Below, piece by piece: positions 1 to 4,358 of a DNA stretch of 21,353 nt (position 1 is its first letter; every line of letters starts with the position of its first letter). Source of the stretch: a virus; IMG/VR virus record IMGVR_UViG_3300034418_003752, positions 1 through 21,353 of that record; one strand, written 5' to 3'. Under the pieces are notes generated by a model, which did no database searches, had not been told where the DNA came from, and saw only the letters and a list, made by a program, of their open reading frames with translations. The translations under genes were made by a program, and so were the position numbers.

Positions 1-26
1 AAGATTTCGAATTGTTCGTGTGTCAT
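1..26 (-). CDS. start of a small gene running off the left edge
   Basis: An ATG at 26-24 on the minus strand opens a frame that continues to the window edge (reads MTHEQFEI). Its start overlaps the stop codon of the 52-aa gene upstream (TAATG), the same coupled junction used elsewhere in this phage. Only eight codons are visible, so nothing can be said about function; existence is inferred from the junction. Confidence 0.4.
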
Positions 27-184
27 TAGTTAGGGTCATTAAGGTTCATTGCGTTGTCGAAGTCACGCACGATTTCGATAGGTACGTGGTAGTAGTCACC
101 TGTTACAGGGTCTCTCCATGTTTCGGTCTCACCTGCATAGGTTTCCTCGCAGTATACGAGGCGGTCAAGAATTGTTTTGTCCAT
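26..184 (-). CDS. hypothetical protein, 52 aa, acidic
   Basis: A small acidic protein rich in Asp, Glu, Thr and Tyr, with a central WRDPVTGDYYHVP segment that looks like a short beta-hairpin. No family is recognised. The start is chosen because ATG 184-182 is directly preceded by the leader TCAAAACTCTAACAC, nearly identical to the leaders of three other first-in-operon genes in this arm. The stop overlaps the start of the next gene to the left (TAATG), implying translational coupling. The upstream neighbour is the tRNA-like element at 208-296 in the same orientation. Confidence 0.6.
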   Translation of the reverse strand: MDKTILDRLVYCEETYAGETETWRDPVTGDYYHVPIEIVRDFDNAMNLNDPN

Positions 185-200
185 GTGTTAGAGTTTTGAG
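185..200 (-). promoter_or_regulatory. conserved translation leader (TCAAAAnTCTAACAC)
   Basis: On the minus strand the 16 bases directly before ATG 184 match the leaders before the starts at 692, 2275 and 2502. It contains no Shine-Dalgarno sequence. This copy is one base shorter in the central A/T stretch. Confidence 0.5.
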
Positions 201-207
201 TTAATTG

Positions 208-296
208 TAGCAAGCCGAGGATTCGAACCTCGCCCGCCCCCCGACGGGGACTCGCTATGTATGAGCCGTAAGCACGCCAAACAGCTTACGTTTGCA
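208..296 (-). tRNA. degenerate or atypical type II tRNA-like gene (long variable arm)
   Basis: Read on the minus strand, 89 nt fold into a tRNA-like shape. There is a perfect 5-bp T arm (CGAGG, loop TTCGAAT, CCTCG) and a D arm with the GG of a normal D loop whose stem can extend to 7 bp (CGTAAGC/GCTTACG). A GC-rich long variable arm (CCCC GTC GGGG) fits a Leu/Ser/Tyr-type tRNA. The acceptor stem (TGCAAAC with GCTTGCT) has only five of seven pairs. The anticodon stem is weak (three pairs around CATACAT), and no loop placement gives both U33 and a good stem, so I assign no anticodon. CCA is not encoded. It may be a decayed tRNA, a tRNA mimic, or one with unusual pairing. A separate hairpin (GTAGTT/AACTAC) lies just upstream at 297-318. 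Confidence 0.5.
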
Positions 297-335
297 GTAG
301 TTGATTTAGCCTAACTACGCTCATGATGAATGTGA

Positions 336-692
336 TTATTCCAAGAAGTCGTCGACCGCTCTTGAAACATCTAATCGTCGACTCACATCAAGCCCGCAAG
401 CTTTACCCATCTTCTTGGCAAACCATTGATGGAACTGCTTCTCCTCATCTCCGAAGCATCCATACGTCTGATTACGCAGGGTGTTTCGGTTGCCGTTTTC
501 ATCGTAGGCTACGAGGAACGCAACCGTACTGCACTCACCCGTCGATGAGTTGATTTGGTGACGGTATTCGATAGCCACGGGTATGTTGTTCGTGGTGGTA
601 GTCATCACTGAGTCGTTACGCTCAGGAGTCATGCCAGTAACGATGAGTTTATCCCAAGAAGTCAGGAAGTCGGTAAGTGTGGGTAATGCCAT
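336..692 (-). CDS. hypothetical protein, 118 aa
   Basis: The protein has an N-terminal helical stretch, a Thr/Asn-rich linker near residues 30-36, a probable beta-rich middle (residues 37-75) and a basic C-terminal helix that repeats LDVSR twice (LDVSRRLDVSRAVDDF). No family is recognised. It is the first gene after promoter 729-760, and its ATG is directly preceded by the conserved leader TCAAAATCTCTAACAC, which fixes the start. The tRNA-like element follows 39 bp downstream in the same orientation and could be co-transcribed. Confidence 0.65.
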   Translation of the reverse strand: MALPTLTDFLTSWDKLIVTGMTPERNDSVMTTTTNNIPVAIEYRHQINSSTGECSTVAFLVAYDENGNRNTLRNQTYGCFGDEEKQFHQWFAKKMGKACGLDVSRRLDVSRAVDDFLE

Positions 693-708
693 GTGTTAGA
701 GATTTTGA
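693..708 (-). promoter_or_regulatory. conserved translation leader (TCAAAATCTCTAACAC)
   Basis: These bases lie directly upstream of ATG 692 on the minus strand. They match leaders of the genes starting at 184, 2275 and 2502. The T/A-rich motif takes the place of a Shine-Dalgarno site. Confidence 0.55.
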
Positions 709-728
709 TTTTGTCGTTGTTGACACTG

Positions 729-760
729 CAAAGATAAGACAGAGTTTTCGATTTTCCAAA
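729..760 (-). promoter_or_regulatory. Bacteroidota-type promoter
   Basis: On the minus strand, TTTGG (760-756) is followed after exactly 19 nt by TATCTTTG (736-729), matching the -33 TTTG / -7 TAnnTTTG pattern known for the Bacteroidota primary sigma factor. A start about 5-8 nt past the -7 element leaves a leader of about 30 nt before ATG 692. The same AAATAAATTTGG block and 19-nt spacer recur at 2543-2574. Confidence 0.75.
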
Positions 761-768
761 TTTATTTT

Positions 769-1026
769 CTAAGTCGCTGATTGTAAGTCAGTTAAAACTC
801 CATCAACTTGGTGAGAATAGCACCAGTGTCCATCGTCAAGTGTGAGTACATAGTTGTCATGTAGGCTCACCTCGTCTACCTCCTGCCCATACTTCTCGCC
901 TGGGTGGTAGGTGCGCTCGATGGCTTCTACGCCTGCTGTCTTCTGCGGGTCACGTCCGAACCCGCCTCGGTATACTACCCGTGTACCTACACGGATGAGT
1001 CGTTCATTTACAAATTTTGTTTTCAT
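769..1026 (-). CDS. hypothetical protein, 85 aa, small beta-barrel-like
   Basis: Alternating hydrophobic and polar residues, a VGTRVVYRGGFG segment and a C-terminal YVLTLDDGHWCY segment suggest a small SH3-like beta barrel, but no family can be named. I chose ATG 1026-1024 rather than the in-frame TTG at 1038, because the TTG lies inside the upstream gene and the ATG follows that gene's stop directly. It is the last gene of the leftward operon that begins at 2275; promoter 729-760 begins just after its stop. Confidence 0.65.
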   Translation of the reverse strand: MKTKFVNERLIRVGTRVVYRGGFGRDPQKTAGVEAIERTYHPGEKYGQEVDEVSLHDNYVLTLDDGHWCYSHQVDGVLTDLQSAT

Positions 1027-1028
1027 TT

Positions 1029-1223
1029 TTATCTCCAATTATTTTCATCTTTCCAAATCCACACCTCGTCTATGACGTGCCCTTTCGTGCGCTCCATGTA
1101 CGCTATGTGGTTGTTCATATGCTGTTCATCGTTGAACTTGCGGGTATAGCCCCACCCGCTGGCTTTGCCGAGTTTCCAGTTGCCCTTGTATGCGCTCTGA
1201 AATTGTAGTGTTGCTTTAATCAT
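1029..1223 (-). CDS. hypothetical protein, 64 aa, Trp/Asn-rich
   Basis: A small aromatic-rich protein with a WKLGKASGWGYTRKF stretch and a C-terminal EVWIWKDENNW. No family is recognised. It starts 4 bp after the stop of the 101-aa gene and ends 2 bp before the ATG of the 85-aa gene, so it sits in a tightly packed leftward operon. Such tight packing supports a real gene despite its size. Confidence 0.6.
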   Translation of the reverse strand: MIKATLQFQSAYKGNWKLGKASGWGYTRKFNDEQHMNNHIAYMERTKGHVIDEVWIWKDENNWR

Positions 1224-1227
1224 TGGT

Positions 1228-1533
1228 TCAAGGTTCCGTTGGAGGCTCGCACTCTTGCAGGTACTCGTCTATGATTTGGTATGCTGTTTTGTCGTCGTTC
1301 AGGTACTCATCGCGATTGCCTGACCAGTACGCGGCATTGCGTAGTACGTTCACGCCGTGGTTGTACTTGGGTCTTGGAGTTAGGTCAAATCGTGTACCCT
1401 TGAAAGCGTCTTCGAGAATCTTGGAGTTCCCACCATCAGCCTTCATGTATGCGTCGATCAACGCGGACTCGAATCCGCCCGCTGTCTTGCGCCGTTCGTA
1501 CAGCGCGTCAATGTGTTTTTGTGTTTTCATCAT
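1228..1533 (-). CDS. hypothetical protein, 101 aa, helical
   Basis: A mostly helical, charged protein. The N terminus resembles a short basic helix (KHIDALYERRK), and the C terminus is acidic (IIDEYLQECEPPTEP). No family is recognised. Two adjacent ATGs (1533 and 1530) are possible starts. The first overlaps the upstream stop as ATGATG, so either could be coupled to the preceding gene. Part of the leftward operon 2275-769. Confidence 0.65.
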   Translation of the reverse strand: MMKTQKHIDALYERRKTAGGFESALIDAYMKADGGNSKILEDAFKGTRFDLTPRPKYNHGVNVLRNAAYWSGNRDEYLNDDKTAYQIIDEYLQECEPPTEP

Positions 1534-1658
1534 TTGTTGTTTTTCCAGGTTTCATATGCAAATTCAATTGCCTCGTTGATTGATTCCGCTTCCTCGCGGG
1601 TGATGGTATACCCTTCTTGAGCGTACACCTCTATGATGGCGTTGATTTTTTCGTTCAT
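1530..1658 (-). CDS. hypothetical protein, 42 aa
   Basis: A very small acidic helical protein (starts MNEKINAIIEVYAQEGY). Existence is supported by ATGA-type overlaps at both ends: its ATG overlaps the upstream 129-aa gene's TGA, and its own TGA overlaps the downstream ATG. Function unknown; the fold looks like two short helices. Confidence 0.6.
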   Translation of the reverse strand: MNEKINAIIEVYAQEGYTITREEAESINEAIEFAYETWKNNK

Positions 1659-2044
1659 GCGTTGCGGTTTACAAAGATTTCTCGTTTGTTTTCAAGGTCG
1701 TAGATAGCTCGCTCTCCGCGCTCACTAGCGAGTGCAAGGGCTTCGTCTTCATCGTCGATGCTGTTGCAAAGGTCAAAGACAATCTTGCCGTCTTCCATCC
1801 ATGTACCCACGATGGCTGTGCTTGCGCCAGTCCGCAGTTCGTGCCTAGCTAGAGCTACGAATTCATCTAGCTTTTTGCCGAATGATTCGGCATCGTTCGC
1901 GGGTACGCTGTCTTCTGGCACGATTCCACCCACTACGAAACCGTAGGTTGGCTCAGTGAACGCCTCGCCGTCCAAAGTGAGTAAAGAACAGCCTCCGTCC
2001 ATGAGGGTTTTACCGTAGGTAAAGAATTTGATTTTGTCTTGCAT
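1655..2044 (-). CDS. hypothetical protein, 129 aa
   Basis: An acidic alpha/beta protein. The N-terminal part has a glycine-rich strand-turn pattern (YGKTLMDGGCSLLTLDG, then TYGFVVGGIVP), followed by a helix (residues about 52-70) and a strand pair (STAIVGTWMEDGKIVFDL). The C terminus is a charged helix. No family is recognised. Its ATG lies 2 bp after the stop of the 47-aa gene. Part of the leftward operon with coupled junctions. Confidence 0.65.
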   Translation of the reverse strand: MQDKIKFFTYGKTLMDGGCSLLTLDGEAFTEPTYGFVVGGIVPEDSVPANDAESFGKKLDEFVALARHELRTGASTAIVGTWMEDGKIVFDLCNSIDDEDEALALASERGERAIYDLENKREIFVNRNA

Positions 2045-2046
2045 AA

Positions 2047-2190
2047 TTAGAAATTTAGGAATTCTATGTTGGTGTTTTGGTCAAAGGCTTCGCCAACTAA
2101 GCGACAGCCCTCGTAGTCGTGGATGTAGGTGAAGTACGTGTATGCATCCACCATCTCATCCACGCTGAACTCGAGGAAGTGATTATACAT
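2047..2190 (-). CDS. hypothetical protein, 47 aa, acidic aromatic
   Basis: A 47-residue acidic, Tyr/Phe-rich protein (MYNHFLEFSVDEM at the N terminus). Its start lies 8 bp inside the end of the 30-aa membrane peptide gene in another frame, and its stop is 2 bp before the ATG of the 129-aa gene. The coupling at both ends is the main support. Function unknown. Confidence 0.55.
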   Translation of the reverse strand: MYNHFLEFSVDEMVDAYTYFTYIHDYEGCRLVGEAFDQNTNIEFLNF

Positions 2191-2275
2191 TGACCCTAGT
2201 TTTTACGTAAGTAAATGCCATCACGGCGAAGTAGATGGTGATGAATATCACCGCGCTTGTTGCGTCGTTGTACAT
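2183..2275 (-). CDS. single-pass membrane micropeptide, 30 aa
   Basis: The peptide begins MYND, has one hydrophobic segment (residues about 6-22, rich in Ile/Val/Phe/Ala) and ends in a short basic tail (VKTRVNV). The start is supported by the conserved leader TCAAAATCTTTAACTC directly before the ATG. It is the first gene of the leftward operon down to 769. Small inner-membrane peptides are common among phage early genes, but no specific role can be assigned. Confidence 0.55.
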   Translation of the reverse strand: MYNDATSAVIFITIYFAVMAFTYVKTRVNV

Positions 2276-2291
2276 GAGTTAAAGATTTTGA
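2276..2291 (-). promoter_or_regulatory. conserved translation leader (TCAAAATCTTTAACTC)
   Basis: Directly precedes ATG 2275 and differs by one base (ACTC for ACAC) from the leader before ATG 2502. It supports the start of the 30-aa gene. Confidence 0.55.
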
Positions 2292-2303
2292 AAGTTTGAC
2301 ATA

Positions 2304-2321
2304 GACACCCTTTCAGGGTGT
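2304..2321. other. intergenic hairpin ACACCC/GGGTGT
   Basis: A perfect 6-bp stem with a TTTCA loop between the 53-aa and 30-aa genes, followed on the plus strand by a second small hairpin (GGCT ATTGA AGCC, 2325-2337). No T-tract follows on the minus strand, so a simple intrinsic terminator is unlikely. It belongs with the CCCT...AGGG hairpins at 2584 and 2897. Confidence 0.5.
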
Positions 2322-2340
2322 TTCGGCTATTGAAGCCTCA

Positions 2341-2502
2341 TCAGTATGCCTGACCAACCAAGTCCTCAAGGCGCATCTGGTCATCACATGAGAGCGAGTC
2401 CCATGCATCCGTGTTGCGGATAGCGTCCATGCTGAGGAATTGAACATCGTTGAACAAGGCTGAAGCCATTTGCGCTTTCTTGCGCTGTGTGTCTGTTGAC
2501 AT
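2341..2502 (-). CDS. hypothetical protein, 53 aa, helical acidic
   Basis: A small acidic helical protein beginning MSTDTQRKKAQM and containing WDSLSCDDQMRLEDLVGQAY. No family is recognised. The start is fixed by the conserved leader TCAAAATCTTTAACAC. Promoter 2543-2574 lies about 40 bp upstream, so the gene heads a transcription unit of its own and may be followed by read-through into the 2275 operon. Confidence 0.6.
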   Translation of the reverse strand: MSTDTQRKKAQMASALFNDVQFLSMDAIRNTDAWDSLSCDDQMRLEDLVGQAY

Positions 2503-2518
2503 GTGTTAAAGATTTTGA
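2503..2518 (-). promoter_or_regulatory. conserved translation leader (TCAAAATCTTTAACAC)
   Basis: Best copy of the shared 16-base leader, directly preceding ATG 2502. There is no Shine-Dalgarno sequence. Confidence 0.55.
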
Positions 2519-2542
2519 GTGTTGACTGAATTGACAACGCCA

Positions 2543-2574
2543 CAAAGATATGGCTTATTGTCCTTAATTCCAAA
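2543..2574 (-). promoter_or_regulatory. Bacteroidota-type promoter
   Basis: On the minus strand TTTGG (2574-2570) and TATCTTTG (2550-2543) are separated by exactly 19 nt, as in promoter 729-760. The AAATAAATTTGGAA block around the -33 element is shared. It drives the 53-aa gene. Confidence 0.75.
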
Positions 2575-2583
2575 TTTATTTTT

Positions 2584-2597
2584 TTACCCTTTAGGGT
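2584..2597. other. hairpin TACCC/GGGTA next to a stop codon
   Basis: A 5-bp stem with a TTTA loop, 1 bp past the stop codon of the 84-aa gene. On the minus strand it is followed by A-rich, not T-rich, DNA, so it is not a standard terminator for that gene. Core CCCT...AGGG resembles the hairpins at 2304 and 2897. Confidence 0.45.
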
Positions 2598-2598
2598 A

Positions 2599-2853
2599 CT
2601 AATCGAAAACATGGTACATCTCCCATGTAGGAGCGTCATCATCCCACCGCACCACCGTGTGCGACTCGCACGATGGCTCGAACACGTAGTCCGAGGACGG
2701 CACGCGCTTGAAGTAGCAGTAATCATCACCCTCTTTGAGGATGATTTCGACAGCCCAGTTCGCGGCTTGCAGGGCGTCTGCGAAGTTTCGCTTACAGCGG
2801 AACTCGCCTCCTCCCTCGAACGGGAAGACAAAAGCAAAAATTGGTTGTGACAT
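2599..2853 (-). CDS. hypothetical protein, 84 aa
   Basis: A mixed alpha/beta protein. The N terminus is hydrophobic with a glycine turn (FAFVFPFEGGGEF), then one helix (residues about 24-40, ADALQAANWAVEIIL), then strands ending WDDDAPTWEMYHVFD. The layout strand-turn-helix-strands is that of many small phage proteins, but no family is recognised. I prefer this frame to an overlapping 174-codon frame because it has normal residue composition and a compact start just after the preceding hairpin. The leader (CTTTAAATCTTCGATTT) is A/T-rich and only partly matches the conserved leader. Confidence 0.65.
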   Translation of the reverse strand: MSQPIFAFVFPFEGGGEFRCKRNFADALQAANWAVEIILKEGDDYCYFKRVPSSDYVFEPSCESHTVVRWDDDAPTWEMYHVFD

Positions 2854-2890
2854 AAATCGAAGATTTAAAGGTTAGACATTTTGAAGAGTG

Positions 2891-2918
2891 ATGACACTCC
2901 CTTAGAAAGGGAGGTCAT
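2891..2918. other. long hairpin enclosing the stop codon of the 184-aa gene
   Basis: ATGAC-a-CTCCCTT, loop AGA, AAGGGAG-GTCAT: twelve pairs with one bulged A. On the minus strand the stop codon TAA (2904-2902) lies in the loop and the adjoining stem. No T-tract follows. This is the left end of the hairpin array. Confidence 0.65.
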
Positions 2919-3456
2919 CAGAAGTTGGGCATCCTTCGGCAATCAAGGCTTCAGCCTCAAGGCGTAGACGCTCTATCTCCGCAGAGCGGAGCCGAGCCAT
3001 AGCCTCCTCTGGAGACTCTCCTGGAAGGAGAGTAACCTTCATCTGTTGCTTCTTGCGAGCCTTCGGCTCGATCACAGGCACCTCCTTACGAGGCTCGAAA
3101 GGCTGAGGTTCACCTTCGGTGATGGCGTGAACAACCTTGGTCTTGGTGACCTTGCCAACTTTGTTGGCAGTGTTCTGCTTGGCTTGAGCTTGCTCAAGTC
3201 CTGCATCAGATGCCTTACGAGGAGAACGAACAGCCTTCGTCTTCTTCGAAGACGCTTTGCGTTTCTTCGACTTGGGCTTGGAAGCCTTCGGCTTCGGTTG
3301 CTCCTTCGGAGCCTCGATGGACTCGATGAGAGCCGACAACGATGCTAAAGCATCGAGGCAAGTCTTCTGCTTAGCAGAAGTAGGGTTGAACATGAAGCTG
3401 TTAACAGCTTTCTTAGTTGCCTTCAGCAACTCGGAGTGATTGATGGTGTTAGCCAT
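2902..3456 (-). CDS. basic Lys/Pro/Ala-rich low-complexity protein, 184 aa, encoded within a hairpin array
   Basis: Residues 1-48 are an ordered helical segment. Residues about 49-90 are a strongly basic Lys/Pro/Ser/Ala-rich stretch (for example KPKSKKRKASSKKTK). Residues 91-140 are a Lys-rich linker, and residues 141-180 form a charged helix (SPEEAMARLRSAEIERLRLE) ending in an acidic tail. This looks like a nucleic-acid-binding or scaffold-like tail around two helices, but no family is recognised. The start has an A/T-rich leader (TTAATCTCTTAACAAA). The gene is the first leftward gene beside the putative origin. Its DNA holds about 20 small perfect hairpins, a property that does not arise from the protein sequence alone because the same motif falls in different reading frames. 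Confidence 0.7.
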   Translation of the reverse strand: MANTINHSELLKATKKAVNSFMFNPTSAKQKTCLDALASLSALIESIEAPKEQPKPKASKPKSKKRKASSKKTKAVRSPRKASDAGLEQAQAKQNTANKVGKVTKTKVVHAITEGEPQPFEPRKEVPVIEPKARKKQQMKVTLLPGESPEEAMARLRSAEIERLRLEAEALIAEGCPTSDDLPF

Positions 3457-3948
3457 TTTGTTAAGAGATTAAGAGTTAAAGAATGAATTCACAGAATTCC
3501 ATTCATTCTTTTACTCTATCTCTACCTCTCTCACCGTGCGAATCAGCAAGCTGATTTGTCGACGCGGTGATTATCAACACGCGGCATCGAAGATGCTTCA
3601 TGTGGGTTGAGGAAACCGACTGAAAATCAAGGTGGTAGTCAACCTTCATTGATGAAGGTTATTTGGGGCTAACCAAAGGTTAGGGGGGTATTGTCCTACC
3701 TCTCTCTCCCTCAATGCTTTAGGCATTGGCCTCAACCACCTAAACAATCGCTTCAACTAAGCATAACTAACTAACTGATTCACAGTAGGTAAGAGGCTGT
3801 CACCTAGAAAAGCTGAAATGTATGCGGCACCGCACGATACATCGCACCCACGGGGTTCGCAGGATGCGTTTCGGGTCCGCGCGCCTGACGCTGTGTGATA
3901 TACATTATCCCCCCGATCTGTATGACGCATCATTTTTTAAAGCCCTCG

Positions 3949-3968
3949 TTATTCACAGGTTATCCACA
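3949..3968 (+). other. tandem DnaA boxes TTATTCACA and TTATCCACA
   Basis: Both 9-mers match the DnaA box consensus TTATNCACA exactly, in the same orientation, with starts 11 bp apart, about one helical turn. A weaker 7-of-9 match (ATATACACT) lies close downstream near 3977. Two perfect boxes in phase in a non-coding region are unlikely by chance and would let host DnaA bind side by side. Confidence 0.65.
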
Positions 3969-4043
3969 GCGCCCGCATATACACTGTTTAACATGCTGTT
4001 TCATAGAGACTTATGTGTATTCACTTAAACCATCACTTTAGAC

Positions 4044-4074
4044 TTGACTTTTACAAAAAAATGTTGTAACTTCG
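4044..4074 (+). promoter_or_regulatory. possible rightward promoter
   Basis: TTGAC (4044-4048) and TAACTTCG (4067-4074) resemble the Bacteroidota pattern, with one mismatch in the -7 element (TTCG for TTTG). It would give a leader of about 150 nt before ATG 4227. The leader includes GTGCGT-GT-ACGCAC (4136-4149) and AGATATCT (4121-4128). Confidence 0.35.
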
Positions 4075-4214
4075 CCAAGCTTGTTAGCGATAAAGCTCCG
4101 AAGCTGTTTTAATACTAAGGAGATATCTTAAGGACGTGCGTGTACGCACTAAAACAGAGGCTACGAAGCGTCAATCAAGCATATATGTTGTGAAGGCGCA
4201 AAGACTGTTTTGTT

Positions 4215-4222
4215 TATATTTG
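4215..4222 (+). promoter_or_regulatory. -7 element TATATTTG next to a start codon
   Basis: A perfect TAnnTTTG element ends only 4 nt before ATG 4227. If used, transcription would start at or next to the start codon, giving a leaderless or nearly leaderless mRNA. No clear -33 element is seen at 19 nt. Confidence 0.5.
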
Positions 4223-4226
4223 CAGT

Positions 4227-4358
4227 ATGATCGTCAAGAAGAAGAATACTTATGAGGTTAGGAGCAAGACAGGGAAGCTGTTGGGTAAGTATTTGACAAA
4301 GGCGGCGGCAGAGAGAAGACTAAAACAGATTGAGTTCTTTAAACATAAGAATAAATGA
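4227..4358 (+). CDS. small basic phage protein, 43 aa
   Basis: A Lys/Arg-rich protein with the layout strand (YEVRSKTGKLLGKY) followed by helix (TKAAAERRLKQIEFFK). This is a common shape for small conserved phage proteins near virion genes, but no function is known to me. The stop overlaps the ATG of the next gene (ATGA), so the pair is coupled. It is the first rightward gene after the origin region. Confidence 0.65.
   Translation: MIVKKKNTYEVRSKTGKLLGKYLTKAAAERRLKQIEFFKHKNK

Larger units (their letters stand above)
2891..3728. repeat. tiled array of independent small hairpins spanning coding and non-coding DNA
   Basis: Perfect inverted repeats follow one another almost without gap. Those with stems of 6 bp or more are at 2897-2913, 2977-2991, 3015-3033, 3056-3070, 3153-3169, 3183-3198, 3238-3254, 3281-3295, 3340-3355, 3364-3380, 3395-3410, 3485-3499, 3541-3556, 3641-3660, 3669-3683 and 3712-3728. 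Shorter 4-5 bp ones fill gaps (2946, 2962, 3004, 3081, 3110, 3139, 3203, 3300, 3416, 3584, 3605). Loops are 2-5 nt. Stem sequences differ, so this is not a copied repeat. The array crosses the start codon at 3456 without change, continuing for 270 bp into non-coding DNA. Confidence 0.75.
3457..4226. other. non-coding divergent region, putative replication origin
   Basis: No convincing gene lies in these 770 bp. The left 270 bp continue the hairpin array, including a nested hairpin at 3531-3570 and a 9-bp hairpin at 3641-3660. The middle is A/T-rich with little structure (3729-3810), then GC-rich (3820-3895). Two DnaA boxes follow at 3949-3968, next to an A/T-rich patch (CATTTTTTAAAG). From 4040 there are promoter-like elements facing right. 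Genes run leftward on one side and rightward on the other. Divergent transcription, DnaA boxes, A/T-rich DNA and secondary structure together suggest an origin; this is inference. Confidence 0.55.

Noticed and set aside
1027-1038. TTG start for the 85-aa gene
   Set aside because: It lies inside the upstream gene; the ATG at 1026 directly follows that gene's stop.
2313-2837. A 174-codon minus-strand open frame overlapping the 84-aa and 53-aa genes
   Set aside because: It is Ser/Thr/Arg-rich like an out-of-frame translation, and it overlaps two better-supported genes, promoter 2543-2574 and its leader. I kept those smaller genes.
3046-3348. A 100-codon Leu/Arg-rich plus-strand frame opposite the 184-aa gene
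   Set aside because: It is the reverse image of the Lys-rich coding strand with biased composition and no leader.
2891-3728. Interpretation of the hairpin array as CRISPR or as a spreading palindromic repeat family
   Set aside because: No repeat unit is shared among the stems and there are no uniform spacers; each hairpin has its own sequence.
3822-4028. A 68-codon plus-strand open frame over the DnaA boxes
   Set aside because: The residue composition is that of random translation (many Arg/His/Leu), it has no leader, and it covers the putative origin.
4136-4255. A GTG start after AAGGAC opening 39 codons, with an AAGGAGATAT like the T7 ribosome site upstream
   Set aside because: This phage and its likely host do not use Shine-Dalgarno sites, the frame overlaps the following ATG gene and the -7 element, and the translation shows no structure.
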